In this document: in pieces, positions 17,157 to 26,883 of the stretch
Position numbering within the stretch: position 1 is the first letter of the stretch
How the letters are laid out: every line of letters starts with the position of its first letter
From: Paraprevotella clara YIT 11840
GTDB taxonomy: Bacteria; Bacteroidota; Bacteroidia; Bacteroidales; Bacteroidaceae
Length of the DNA: 64,000 nt
Assembly: GCF_000233955.1 (NCBI RefSeq)
Contig: NZ_JH376591.1
Span: forward strand, 186,001-250,000
Direction of reading: 5' to 3'
The notes under the pieces: generated by a model
What the model saw: only the letters and a program-made list of their open reading frames with translations
Told to the model about the DNA's origin: nothing
The model's database searches: none
Made by a program: the position numbers and the translations under genes

Positions 17157-19568
17157 ATGAAAAGATTGACAAAGGGATTCTTATCCTTTATTATGATGGC
17201 ATCTTATGCGCTCGGTATGGGCGCACAAGATGCCATTGTCGTTCCGGCGGACGAGATACCTTCATCGCTAAGGGATGCTGCGTCGTTGAAGTTGACCGGT
17301 ACGTGGGGGACTTCTGCTTTTGCCGAATTGAAGATGGCATTGGGTACGAATGCGATTGGAGGTTCCAATATGGTGCTGACCCGAGTGGATATGGGAGAAG
17401 CCGTGATTGAAGACGGAACTTCTTGGTATGTGAGTGCCGGATTTACTTCGAATGGGGTGTTCAGCAGTTGCAAGGCTCTGAAAGAAGTGGTGATGCCCGT
17501 TGCGGAAGAGGCGGCTCATTTGGTTTCTATGGAAAAGGCTTTTGCTAACTGTAATGCTTTAGAGACGGTGGATCTGACGGGTTGCGTGAACGTATCTACA
17601 TTCAGCAATGCTTTTTATGCTTGTGAGAGCCTGAAAGGGGCTGACCTTTCTACTAATGTAGCAGCGGTGAAAAGTAATGCTTGGGCTTCGGCATTTGAAG
17701 CTTGTACGGCTTTGGCACAGGTGAAGTTGCCCGCCGGATTTGTAACTACTTCTAAGGTCTTTTCCGGTTGTGTGGCTTTGCAGGAGATAGATTGGAGTGC
17801 ATGTACGGCAACCGAAGTGCCGGTCTTCTATGCAGATATGTGGGACGGAGTAGAACTGTCCGGCGTGACTTTGAAATTGAACCATCCACAGTATGTGCTT
17901 TTTAAAACGGATGAGGGATGGAGTCAGTTGAACCTATTGGATTTGAATCCTGAACCGTCTACGGAATTTACTGTGGATGCGTCCGACATTCCGTCTTCGT
18001 TAAAAAAAGCCACGGCCGTGACTCTGACAGGAACATGGGACAGCAACGCTTTTAATCTGCTGTGTATGGCGATGATGGATAATCCTGCTTTCGGTACCAG
18101 TGAGAATACGGTGTTGCAAAAAGTGGACATGAGTGCGGCCTGGATTGCAGAAGGTACGTCATTGCGCTGGCAAGGCTTGTCTGCGTATGGTATCTTCCGT
18201 AACTTCAAGGCTTTGAAGGAAGTGAAGATGCCGGTGGCGGAAGAAGCTGCACACTTTACGGATTTCGGAATGGCATTTCAAAACTGTGATCAGTTGGTTA
18301 CGATAGACCTGAGCGGTTGTGCCGGACTGGTTTCTCTGGAGAAAGCCTTCCAGGGATGCACTTCTTTGGAGAAAGTGGATTTGTCCTCTTCTTCCCATCT
18401 GGAATCGGTGGATGATGCCTTTGAGTCATGTGAGGCGTTGACCACGGTAATATTGCCGGAGGTTTTCCCCATGGGAAAGAATACTTTTGCTTATTGTTCC
18501 GCTTTGAAAGACGTTGATTGGACGGCTTTTGCCGGGACAGAGGTTCCCGAGATGAGCAAAACTTTCTTTATGGGGATTGATGACCTGAAGGCCGTGACGC
18601 TCTCGTTGAAATATGAAGCTTATAAGTTGTTCTCGGCCGATGAGGACTGGAGCGAACTGAATCTCTACAACACGGAACCGGAGAAGGTGACGGACTTCGT
18701 AGTGGACGCTTCGGATATCCCGTCGAGCCTGAAGAAGGCCGTGACGGTTACGTTGACTGGAGAATGGGATAGCGATGCATTCAATCTGCTTTCTATGGCA
18801 TTGGGGAATAACGGAGGACTTTTTGTCACGACGAATGCCACATTGGTTACTTTGGATATGAGCCGGATTAAGGTTGCGGAGAATACTCCACTTTGGAGAC
18901 AGGGACTTAAGGAATATGGTATCTTTAATAACTGTACGGCATTGGAGAAAGTGATAATGCCAACAGCAGAAGAAGCGGGACATTTCACGAAACTGAATAA
19001 GGCTTTCGAGGGCTGTACAGCATTGAGGGATATCGACCTGAGCCTCTTGACTGGGGCAACAGACATCGAGGCGGCTTTCAAGGGAACAGCCATAGAGAAA
19101 GCAGACCTGAGCGGCTGTACGTCGTTAGGCAGTACGGTGAGTGCGTTTGAAGGATGTGCGGCCTTACAGGAGGTGATTCTTCCGTCTTGTTTTGTGCCGG
19201 CAAATTATACGTTTGCCGACTGTACCGGACTGAAGCTCATTGATTATACGGCTTATACCGATACGCAAGATGTACCGGCTGTTAAAAACAACACGTTTAG
19301 CGGTATTGATGATTTGAAGTCGGTCACATTGAAAGTGAACGACCGAAATCATGAACTGTTCGAGGCTCATAAAATATGGTCGGAATTCGATATAGAATAT
19401 GATACTAGCGGCGTTTTGGGGATGAAGGTTAATGACAAGACAAAGCCGATTACGGTTTATACCGTAGATGGACGCTACGTGGGTACGTATGTTCCCGAAA
19501 CGGATTGGCAGGTAAGTTTGCCACGTGGTGTGTACATTGTAAACGGTAAGAAGATGATGAAAAAATAA
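17157..19568 (+). CDS. BspA-like leucine-rich repeat surface protein, three tandem modules
   Basis: I start at ATG 17157 (MKRLTKGFLSFIMMASYALG), which gives a good signal peptide; an upstream TTG is less likely. The protein has three copies of a module of roughly 245 residues. Each opens with an (A/S)D(E/I)IPSSL strand and VTLTGTWDSNAFNLL-type sequence, and is followed by BspA-type LRR_5 repeats (ALKEVVMPVAEEAAH, NCNALETVDLTGC). The C-terminus (ITVYTVDGRYVGTY, then LPRGVYIVNGKKMMKK) is a sorting-like domain. BspA-like proteins typically bind host or matrix proteins. This is the last gene of the operon, directly before a bidirectional terminator. Confidence 0.8.
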   Translation: MKRLTKGFLSFIMMASYALGMGAQDAIVVPADEIPSSLRDAASLKLTGTWGTSAFAELKMALGTNAIGGSNMVLTRVDMGEAVIEDGTSWYVSAGFTSNGVFSSCKALKEVVMPVAEEAAHLVSMEKAFANCNALETVDLTGCVNVSTFSNAFYACESLKGADLSTNVAAVKSNAWASAFEACTALAQVKLPAGFVTTSKVFSGCVALQEIDWSACTATEVPVFYADMWDGVELSGVTLKLNHPQYVLFKTDEGWSQLNLLDLNPEPSTEFTVDASDIPSSLKKATAVTLTGTWDSNAFNLLCMAMMDNPAFGTSENTVLQKVDMSAAWIAEGTSLRWQGLSAYGIFRNFKALKEVKMPVAEEAAHFTDFGMAFQNCDQLVTIDLSGCAGLVSLEKAFQGCTSLEKVDLSSSSHLESVDDAFESCEALTTVILPEVFPMGKNTFAYCSALKDVDWTAFAGTEVPEMSKTFFMGIDDLKAVTLSLKYEAYKLFSADEDWSELNLYNTEPEKVTDFVVDASDIPSSLKKAVTVTLTGEWDSDAFNLLSMALGNNGGLFVTTNATLVTLDMSRIKVAENTPLWRQGLKEYGIFNNCTALEKVIMPTAEEAGHFTKLNKAFEGCTALRDIDLSLLTGATDIEAAFKGTAIEKADLSGCTSLGSTVSAFEGCAALQEVILPSCFVPANYTFADCTGLKLIDYTAYTDTQDVPAVKNNTFSGIDDLKSVTLKVNDRNHELFEAHKIWSEFDIEYDTSGVLGMKVNDKTKPITVYTVDGRYVGTYVPETDWQVSLPRGVYIVNGKKMMKK

Positions 19569-19585
19569 GAAAATATTTCGTATGT

Positions 19586-19617
19586 AAAAAGAGCCGGATT
19601 TATCTGGCTCTTTTTTT
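19586..19617. terminator. Shared convergent terminator
   Basis: AGAGCCGGAT pairs with ATCTGGCTCT (one wobble) and is flanked by A5 on the left and T7 on the right, so it can stop transcription from both sides. It follows the LRR gene by 17 bases and overlaps the last codons of the flippase on the other strand. Confidence 0.8.
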
Positions 19618-21075
19618 ATTCAATAAGTAGCTGATACATTCCTTGAATGTGACAGAACCGAACAACCACATCAGTCCTCCATAAAGCAAGGCGGCTATGA
19701 AGATTTTCAGCCCCAACAGCAAGTAAATATTTTCTATAGGTGAGGTGACGAAAGCCGTAACAACCATTGCCAATGCGGCCAGTGCTGCATAAGGAAACAA
19801 ATCGAGGACGGCTTCCCATAGGCGTAATCCGATTTCGCGGTGGACGAAATAAAACCATATCGTAAGCCATGCGATATTGATGGCTGTATAGACACATACC
19901 ATGGTATGGATGCCATAGGGGTAAGAAAAGAATATGGCACTAATCTGTGTCAAGCCCATTCCGACGGTGTTCCATAGCACTAAGTCCGAGCGCTCTTTGG
20001 TGATGACCAGGTTGGCACATAGATATTGTATAGGTACGGTGAACGCACCGGCGCACAGGATCTGCATGAGGGGTACGCAATCTAACCATTTCTCTGTGAC
20101 GGTGATGAGGATAAGTTCACGCGAAATCAAGGCTAATCCGAAGAGGGCGGGAAAAACCATGAAGGCATTGAAACGTAGCATTTTACGGAAAACCCGCTTA
20201 TGGCGCTCTCGTTCCGTTTCCACATTACGCAGTACGGGTTGGGCAACGTCTTTTATGGTGCCAAGCACCATTGTGCTTACCATACTGGTCCATTTGTTAG
20301 CTTGGTTGTAAAGTCCTACGTCGTGTACAGCATAGAAACGTCCTAACATGACAGATAAGATATTACCGTTGATATTGTTGCAAATGTCGTTGGCCAGCAG
20401 CTTACTGCTGAAACCGAACATTTCTTTTAACGGATGGAAAGATACCGGTAAAGTGGGACGCCATTTTGAGAAATACCAGAAAAGGATGGTGTTGCAAGTT
20501 GTGAAAGCTATACCTTGGGTGGCCAAGCCCCAGTATGCGTAACCCTTCAAGGCCATAGTGAGGCCGATGGTGCTGGACGTAGTGAGGCTGATCACTGTGA
20601 TAATCGCTTTCTGCTTGACTTGCAATGTACGGAATAGGTATGCGTAATGCGCAGTGCCTAAACTGGCAATCACGAAGCCAAGGAACGAGAAACGTGCCAA
20701 TGGGGTAAGTTCGGACAAGTCTTGATTAGCCGCAGCATCTGAGTGCTGGTAAAATTCCGTAATTAAGGGTGCTAGGAAGAATAGTAACAAGTACATGACA
20801 CAACTGGTTCCTACGTTAAACCAGAATACGGCGTTGTAGTCTTCATGTACGATTTCTCTTCGATTGGCCAAAGCTGTGCGGAAACCGCTGTCCTGCAATA
20901 CGGAAGCAATTTGTGAGAAAACGGTTAGCAAACCCACCATACCATAATCCGACGGTGAGAGAATGCGGGCAAGAAAGATACCGAACAAAGTACCTAATAC
21001 CAATTGTGCCCCATTACTGATGGTGCCCCACATCAGGCCTTTTGCTGTCTTTTCTTTGAGCGTCTTTTCTGGCAT
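19600..21075 (-). CDS. Lipopolysaccharide/polysaccharide flippase (MOP superfamily, WzxC-like)
   Basis: An inner-membrane protein of 491 residues with about 12-14 predicted helices. It opens with KTAKGLMWGTISNGAQLVLG and GIFLARILSPSDYGMVGLL, the usual start of the Polysacc_synt/WzxC group. It would flip lipid-linked oligosaccharide across the inner membrane. The C-terminal codons form one arm of the shared terminator. The glycosyltransferase-like gene at 21077 ends one base upstream, so the two are co-transcribed from 22093 downward. Confidence 0.85.
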   Translation of the reverse strand: MPEKTLKEKTAKGLMWGTISNGAQLVLGTLFGIFLARILSPSDYGMVGLLTVFSQIASVLQDSGFRTALANRREIVHEDYNAVFWFNVGTSCVMYLLLFFLAPLITEFYQHSDAAANQDLSELTPLARFSFLGFVIASLGTAHYAYLFRTLQVKQKAIITVISLTTSSTIGLTMALKGYAYWGLATQGIAFTTCNTILFWYFSKWRPTLPVSFHPLKEMFGFSSKLLANDICNNINGNILSVMLGRFYAVHDVGLYNQANKWTSMVSTMVLGTIKDVAQPVLRNVETERERHKRVFRKMLRFNAFMVFPALFGLALISRELILITVTEKWLDCVPLMQILCAGAFTVPIQYLCANLVITKERSDLVLWNTVGMGLTQISAIFFSYPYGIHTMVCVYTAINIAWLTIWFYFVHREIGLRLWEAVLDLFPYAALAALAMVVTAFVTSPIENIYLLLGLKIFIAALLYGGLMWLFGSVTFKECISYLLNKKRAR

Positions 21076-21076
21076 A

Positions 21077-22093
21077 TCAATGAGTTGGGTGGTATTTGAG
21101 TTTCTCTTTCAGAGTAAGGATGAAATCACATGCTTTTTTCCCCCAGCCGATGTGCGGAATACCGCAGTATGTTCCTGCTTTTGCCCAAAAACGTTGTTCG
21201 TCGAGGATTCCTTTGTCTCGTTCGAGTATCCGGTATAGTCGATATAATCCGAATTTCTTCTCGGACGGTAAGTGCCATACGGACAGTTTTTCATCGCCAG
21301 GCGACACATTATTATATATCGGAGTGGTCCAAAGACGTTTTACATAGCGGTTGGCTGTGGCATAACGCAGATGTAGGCGTTCGGCCAAAACACTGAAGAT
21401 ATGAGCCTCTTCGTGGAGGCGTGCCGTATCGGCCGGCAAGTTGAAGTTAAATTGCCATACAACCGGAAATTCCCGATTGACGCCGTGCACAGCGTCAGTT
21501 CTTAAGCCGATGAATTCTCCTCCGTAATATGCCATAGGAGAAGAAGGGCGTTCGCCATAGCATGACGTGTAGAATTCCTCCATTTGTGCTAATGTGGTAC
21601 CGTTGATGGAGAATCCCTGAGGACAGCCCAAGTCATATAGGGCACTACCATCTGTGCGTATGCTTTGGAAGAGGCTGTGCAGTGGCGTGCGGCATAAGCA
21701 GTCCGCATCACAGACCAACAACGTGTCGCCAGGTTGCATGCGTCTCTCCATTTCCTTGAAGATGTCGTATACATAGAATTGGTTCATCCAGGCTTTGTAC
21801 CATCCTTTTGGGGGACGGTTCCGGTAGGGGAGGGTGACGACTTCCGTTCTCGTCCTTTGGAACAGTTCCGTAAGAAATGGCGGAAGCTGGTCTGCTTCAA
21901 GGTTGGTGAAGAATAACAGTTCGGCTTCCGGGTTATAATGCCGGAAAGTGGTGAAAAATGGTACTTGTATCTGCATATACACAGAATGGAGCAGAGCAGA
22001 GTCACCTCTTCCGCCTGCTTGCGGATAGTAACTGGCTTCCTCGTGTGACTCGCGGTAAAACCACGTAGCGATGTAATTTTTAAACGGCTTCAT
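21077..22093 (-). CDS. Glycosyltransferase-like protein with DXD motif
   Basis: The 338-residue protein has no signal peptide. It has the features of a nucleotide-sugar transferase fold: a strand with FFTNLEADQLPPFL, then GDTLLVCDADCLCRTPLHSL, where DAD (residues 129-131) looks like the metal- and nucleotide-binding DXD. GEFIGLRTDAV further on resembles acceptor-side motifs of GT8-like enzymes. I do not recognise the exact family. It is paired with the flippase, which supports a role in exported glycan or LPS synthesis. Confidence 0.6.
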   Translation of the reverse strand: MKPFKNYIATWFYRESHEEASYYPQAGGRGDSALLHSVYMQIQVPFFTTFRHYNPEAELLFFTNLEADQLPPFLTELFQRTRTEVVTLPYRNRPPKGWYKAWMNQFYVYDIFKEMERRMQPGDTLLVCDADCLCRTPLHSLFQSIRTDGSALYDLGCPQGFSINGTTLAQMEEFYTSCYGERPSSPMAYYGGEFIGLRTDAVHGVNREFPVVWQFNFNLPADTARLHEEAHIFSVLAERLHLRYATANRYVKRLWTTPIYNNVSPGDEKLSVWHLPSEKKFGLYRLYRILERDKGILDEQRFWAKAGTYCGIPHIGWGKKACDFILTLKEKLKYHPTH

Positions 22094-22252
22094 GCACAGT
22101 CTTTATGAAAAACATACAGCTAAGATAAGGCTTTATTTGCGTATAAGCCCTAAAAAGGTGGATAATATTTAATAGTAATGTCTTTTTTCTCGCTATTTCT
22201 ATGCTATTCAACATGTTTTTCTTAAATAGATGAAAATGTTCTTTCTCTTGGC

Positions 22253-22283
22253 TTTGCTATACCGGAAAATATGTCTACTTTTA
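22253..22283 (+). promoter_or_regulatory. Promoter of the V-type ATPase operon
   Basis: TTTG (22253-22256) and TACTTTTA (22276-22283) are spaced by 19 bases. The -7 box differs from TAnnTTTG only in its last base. It lies 44 bases before the first ATPase gene. Confidence 0.45.
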
Positions 22284-22327
22284 GTGCACAAAATAAAAAA
22301 TAGCGAATAGATAAACGGAGAAATACA

Positions 22328-22915
22328 ATGGAAAAGATTCAAGAATTGACCGATAAGCTTTATCGCGAAGGGGTGGAAAAAGGGAATGCCGAAGGTATGC
22401 GCCTGGTGGAAAAAGCAAAGGCCGAAGCCGATAAATTAGTGGCGGATGCTCGAAAAGAGGCGGATGAAATCGTGGATAAGGCGCGTAAGCAGGCTCAGGA
22501 GCTGGATGCCAATACGAAATCAGAATTGAAACTGTATGCGGGGCAGGCTTTGAATGCATTGAAATCGGAGATTGTGAATGTCGTTTCCGACAAACTGGTA
22601 AAGGATACGGTGAAGGAGCTTATGGGCAATAAGGATTTCATGGGTAACTTTATGGTGGCTGTGGCCAAGAATTGGGCTTCGGGCGAAGATTTGGTGATTT
22701 CCGCTTCGGATGCCGACGGGCTTACCGCTTACTTCCGTGCCCATGCGAAAGACTTGTTGGATAAAGGAGTGAAGATAGAGAAAGTGAACGGAAAAGCGGC
22801 CGCGTTTTCGGTATCTCCGTCCGACGGTTCTTATAAGGTGAATTTCGGTGAAGAGGAATTTGCAGCTTATTTCAAGGAATTCCTCCGTCCGAAGTTGGTA
22901 GAAATGCTTTTCTAA
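22328..22915 (+). CDS. ntpE: V-type ATP synthase subunit E
   Basis: The 195-residue protein begins with a long charged helix (EGMRLVEKAKAEADKLVADA, then RKEADEIVDKARKQAQELD), typical of the peripheral stalk subunit E. It ends in a small globular domain. In the complex it holds the catalytic A/B head in place. It is the first gene of the V-ATPase operon, 10 bases ahead of the DUF2764 gene. Confidence 0.85.
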   Translation: MEKIQELTDKLYREGVEKGNAEGMRLVEKAKAEADKLVADARKEADEIVDKARKQAQELDANTKSELKLYAGQALNALKSEIVNVVSDKLVKDTVKELMGNKDFMGNFMVAVAKNWASGEDLVISASDADGLTAYFRAHAKDLLDKGVKIEKVNGKAAAFSVSPSDGSYKVNFGEEEFAAYFKEFLRPKLVEMLF

Positions 22916-22925
22916 ATCCATCTGC

Positions 22926-23768
22926 ATGAAAAATTATTATGGTTTGGTGGCAAGTATGCCCGATGTGTCTCCCGATGATGCCAAACTGAATTTTACGGTG
23001 GCAGACTTCAAAGAGGACTATTGGCCGCAACTTTCCGAGACAGATAAAAAGTTGGTGGCTTTGTTTTTCTTGCGTTATGACCATCGCAATTTGTTGGCAT
23101 GGTTGGCCGAAGGAGACGGGGCGGCGTTCGACGAACGGGCGATGTTTCCGCGTGAAGCGTGGCCCGAAGCTATGGAGAAGGTGAAGACCGGTGATGAGCA
23201 AGGCCGTGTGTTGCCTGCTTATTTTTACGAGTTCATGGCAGAGTATGCTTCCTTGAAAGAAGTACAGGAACGCTTGCCGGAAGATGTCCTTTTGGCGGCA
23301 TATTATCGTTATGCGGGCACGTTCAAGAATCGTTTTACAGCGGATTGGTTTGCATTCAACCGGAATGTGAACAATATCCTGATAGCCCTTACGGCCCGGA
23401 AGTATGGATTCAATCCGGCCTTTTATTTGGTAGGCGACGATGTAGTGACGAAAGCTTTGGCCGTTTCGGGAGCACGGGATTTCGGTTTGGGTACGGAACT
23501 GGATTATATGGACGATGTGATACGCATCCATGAGATGTCCGACCCGGTAGAGAAAGAACGTAAACTGGATTTGTTGAAATGGGAATGGTTGGAAGATAGG
23601 ACTTTCTTCTGTTATTTTTCAGTAGAACGCCTGTTTGCCTTTCTCATTAAGCTGGACATCATAGAGCGGTGGACGCATATCGACAAGGAGCGGGGCGGGA
23701 AAGTCTTCCGCAGTCTGGTGGAGCAGTTGAAGAACGAGGTGGAGATTCCCCAAGAATTTAAGAAATAA
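22926..23768 (+). CDS. DUF2764 protein, probable V-ATPase subunit C substitute
   Basis: The 280-residue protein starts MKNYYGLVASMPDVSPDDAK, the DUF2764 signature. It is mostly alpha-helical, with conserved stretches such as YYRYAGTFKNRFTADWFAFN. In Bacteroidetes this family sits between subunits E and A, where other V-type operons encode subunit C. It is presumed to play the same role of linking the central rotor to the membrane ring, but that is inference from position and helical content. No separate subunit C gene is seen in the operon. Confidence 0.8.
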   Translation: MKNYYGLVASMPDVSPDDAKLNFTVADFKEDYWPQLSETDKKLVALFFLRYDHRNLLAWLAEGDGAAFDERAMFPREAWPEAMEKVKTGDEQGRVLPAYFYEFMAEYASLKEVQERLPEDVLLAAYYRYAGTFKNRFTADWFAFNRNVNNILIALTARKYGFNPAFYLVGDDVVTKALAVSGARDFGLGTELDYMDDVIRIHEMSDPVEKERKLDLLKWEWLEDRTFFCYFSVERLFAFLIKLDIIERWTHIDKERGGKVFRSLVEQLKNEVEIPQEFKK

Positions 23769-23785
23769 AAAAAGAAAATAATGAT

Positions 23786-25537
23786 ATGGCAACAAGAGGT
23801 ACAGTGATTGGAGTCATCTCCAATATCGTGACCATTCAAGTGGACGGCCCGGTGGCGCAGAATGAGATCTGCTACATCACGACAGGCGGAGACCGTCTGA
23901 TGGCCGAAGTGATTAAGGTGGTCGGTAGGAACGCATACGTGCAGGTGTTTGAAAGCACCCGGGGTATGAAAGTCGGAGCTGAGGCTGAATTTACCGGGCA
24001 CATGCTCGAGGTGACGCTGGGGCCGGGTATGCTTTCCAAGAACTACGACGGTTTGCAGAACGACTTGGACAAGATGGAGGGAGTATTCCTGCGTCGCGGA
24101 CAGTACACTTATCCGTTGGATAAAGACAAAAAATGGCATTTTAAGCCCATTGCGAAACCCGGAGACAAGGTTGGGGCTTCCGCTTGGTTGGGCGAGGTGG
24201 AGGAAAACTACCAGCCCCTGAAAATCATGGCACCGATAGCCATGGAGGGGATGGCTACGGTGAAAAGCATCGTTCCGGAAGGCGACTACTTGTGCGAAGA
24301 CACGATAGCCGTGTTGACGGGAGAGGACGGTGAGGACATTGCCGTAACCATGGTGCAGAAATGGCCGGTGAAAGTGGCCATGACCAATTATAAGGAAAAG
24401 CCGCGTCCTTTCAAACTGTTGGAGACGGGCGTACGTACCATTGATACGATGAATCCTATTGTAGAGGGTGGCACGGGATTTATTCCGGGGCCGTTCGGTA
24501 CGGGCAAGACGGTGCTTCAGCACGCCATCTCCAAGCAGGCCGAGGCCGATATCGTGATCATTGCCGCCTGCGGGGAGCGTGCCAACGAGGTGGTGGAGAT
24601 CTTTACGGAGTTCCCCGAACTGGTGGACCCGCATACGGGACGCAAGTTGATGGAACGTACCATCATTATCGCCAACACGTCCAACATGCCTGTGGCTGCC
24701 CGTGAGGCATCGGTATATACGGCCATGACGATTGCCGAGTTCTATCGTTCCATGGGATTGCGTGTCCTCTTGATGGCCGATTCCACTTCACGTTGGGCAC
24801 AGGCTTTGCGCGAGATGTCCAACCGTATGGAGGAACTGCCGGGACCGGATGCCTTCCCGATGGATTTGTCCGCTATCATTTCCAACTTCTACGGTCGTGC
24901 AGGCTATGTGTACTTGAACAACGGCGAAGTGGGCTCCATTACGTTCATCGGTACGGTGTCGCCGGCCGGCGGTAACTTGAAGGAACCGGTGACGGAAAAT
25001 ACAAAGAAGGTGGCGCGTTGCTTTTATGCGTTGGAGCAGGACCGTGCGGACAAGAAACGTTATCCGGCCGTGAACCCGATAGATTCTTATTCCAAGTATA
25101 TCGAATATCCCGAGTTTGAAGAATATATATCGAAGCGCATTAATGGCGAATGGACAGCGAAAGTGAACGAACTCAAGACACGCCTTTTGAGAGGAAAGGA
25201 GATTGCCGAGCAGATTAATATCTTGGGTGACGATGGCGTACCTGTGGAGTATCACGTGATATTCTGGAAGTCGGAAGTCATCGACTACGTGATTCTGCAG
25301 CAGGATGCTTTCGACGAGGTGGATGCCGTGACACCGATGGAACGGCAAGAAGACATCCTGAATCTGGTGGTGGACATTTGCCGTGCCGAGTACAAGTTCG
25401 ACGGTTTCCTTGAAGTCATGGATTATTTCAAGAAACTCATCAACCTGTGTAAGCAGATGAACTACGCGGAATTCAAGAGTGAGAAGTTCGAAGACTATAA
25501 ACGCCAGATTCGTGAGATGGTGGCGGAAAGGCAATAA
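23786..25537 (+). CDS. ntpA: V-type ATP synthase catalytic subunit A
   Basis: The 583-residue protein has the Walker A loop GPFGTGKT at residues 235-242 and the arginine-containing DSTSRWAQALREMS region. The A-type insertion (residues about 115-185) distinguishes it from F-type beta subunits. It hydrolyses or makes ATP at the interface with subunit B. The gene is 17 bases after DUF2764 and 15 bases before subunit B. The upstream DUF2764 and downstream K support a membrane-embedded ion pump or ion-driven synthase. Confidence 0.96.
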   Translation: MATRGTVIGVISNIVTIQVDGPVAQNEICYITTGGDRLMAEVIKVVGRNAYVQVFESTRGMKVGAEAEFTGHMLEVTLGPGMLSKNYDGLQNDLDKMEGVFLRRGQYTYPLDKDKKWHFKPIAKPGDKVGASAWLGEVEENYQPLKIMAPIAMEGMATVKSIVPEGDYLCEDTIAVLTGEDGEDIAVTMVQKWPVKVAMTNYKEKPRPFKLLETGVRTIDTMNPIVEGGTGFIPGPFGTGKTVLQHAISKQAEADIVIIAACGERANEVVEIFTEFPELVDPHTGRKLMERTIIIANTSNMPVAAREASVYTAMTIAEFYRSMGLRVLLMADSTSRWAQALREMSNRMEELPGPDAFPMDLSAIISNFYGRAGYVYLNNGEVGSITFIGTVSPAGGNLKEPVTENTKKVARCFYALEQDRADKKRYPAVNPIDSYSKYIEYPEFEEYISKRINGEWTAKVNELKTRLLRGKEIAEQINILGDDGVPVEYHVIFWKSEVIDYVILQQDAFDEVDAVTPMERQEDILNLVVDICRAEYKFDGFLEVMDYFKKLINLCKQMNYAEFKSEKFEDYKRQIREMVAERQ

Positions 25538-25552
25538 TTAATCAGGAAAGTT

Positions 25553-26872
25553 ATGGCAACAAAAGCATTTCAAAAGATATATACGAAGATCAGTCAAATC
25601 ACGAAGGCCACTTGTACCTTGAAGGCTACGGGCGTGGGAGCCGACGAATTGGCTATGGTAGACGGCAAGCTGGCCCAGGTGGTGAAGATTGCCGGTGACG
25701 AAGTGACGCTGCAAGTTTTCGAGGGTACGGGCGGCATCCCTACGGATGCGGAAGTTGTGTTCATGGGCAAGGCACCCACCCTGAAAGTGAGTGAACAACT
25801 GGCTGGTCGCTTTTTCAATGCCTATGGCAATCCCATCGACGGAGGACCGGAAGTGGAAGGGGTGGAAGTGGAAATCGGCGGTCCGTCGGTGAATCCGGTG
25901 CGCCGCAAGCAGCCGTCCGAACTGATTGCGACGGGTATTGCCGGTATCGACCTGAACAACACGTTGGTGTCCGGCCAGAAGATACCGTTCTTTGCCGACC
26001 CGGATCAACCTTTCAATCAGGTAATGGCCATGGTAGCCTTGCGTGCACAGACCGATAAGATTATTTTGGGCGGTATGGGAATGACGAACGACGACTATCT
26101 TTATTTCAAAAACGTGTTCTCGAATGCCGGTGCGCTCGACCGTATCGTCAGTTTCATGAATACGACCGAAGACCCTGCGGTGGAGCGTCTGTTGGTGCCC
26201 GACATGGCCTTGACGGCAGCCGAGTATTTCGCTGTGGAAAAGAATGAAAAGGTATTGGTGTTGCTCACCGACATGACTTCATACGCCGACTCGTTGGCCA
26301 TCGTGTCCAACCGTATGGATCAGATTCCGTCGAAGGACTCCATGCCCGGTTCTTTGTATTCCGATTTGGCCAAGATTTACGAGAAAGCCGTACAATTCCC
26401 TTCGGGTGGTTCCATTACCATTATCGCCGTGACAACGTTGAGCGGGGGCGACATCACGCATGCCGTGCCGGACAATACGGGATATATTACCGAAGGGCAG
26501 CTTTTCTTGCGTCGCGACAGCGATATCGGTAAGGTCATCGTGGACCCGTTCCGTTCGTTGTCCCGCCTGAAACAGTTGGTGGCCGGTAAGAAAACCCGTA
26601 AGGACCATCCTCAGGTGATGAATGCGGCCGTACGTTTGTATGCGGATGCCGCCAACGCCAAGACCAAGATGGAAAACGGGTTCGACTTGACGGACTACGA
26701 TAACCGTACGCTCTCTTTTGCCAAGGATTATGCAGACAAGCTGTTGGCCATCGACGTGAACCTGAATACGACGGAGATGCTCGATGTGACCTGGGGGCTG
26801 TTTGCCAAGTACTTCAAGCCCGAAGAGGTGAACATCAAGAAGGAACTGGTGGATGAGTTCTGGACGAAATAA
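25553..26872 (+). CDS. ntpB: V-type ATP synthase subunit B
   Basis: The non-catalytic nucleotide-binding partner of subunit A has 439 residues. It shows VLLTDMTSYADSLAIVSNRM and MPGSLYSDLAKIYEKA, which are family hallmarks, and it lacks a complete Walker A loop, as expected. It alternates with A in the hexameric head. The gene follows A by 15 bases and precedes D by 11. Confidence 0.95.
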   Translation: MATKAFQKIYTKISQITKATCTLKATGVGADELAMVDGKLAQVVKIAGDEVTLQVFEGTGGIPTDAEVVFMGKAPTLKVSEQLAGRFFNAYGNPIDGGPEVEGVEVEIGGPSVNPVRRKQPSELIATGIAGIDLNNTLVSGQKIPFFADPDQPFNQVMAMVALRAQTDKIILGGMGMTNDDYLYFKNVFSNAGALDRIVSFMNTTEDPAVERLLVPDMALTAAEYFAVEKNEKVLVLLTDMTSYADSLAIVSNRMDQIPSKDSMPGSLYSDLAKIYEKAVQFPSGGSITIIAVTTLSGGDITHAVPDNTGYITEGQLFLRRDSDIGKVIVDPFRSLSRLKQLVAGKKTRKDHPQVMNAAVRLYADAANAKTKMENGFDLTDYDNRTLSFAKDYADKLLAIDVNLNTTEMLDVTWGLFAKYFKPEEVNIKKELVDEFWTK

Positions 26873-26883
26873 ATCGGAGGGAT

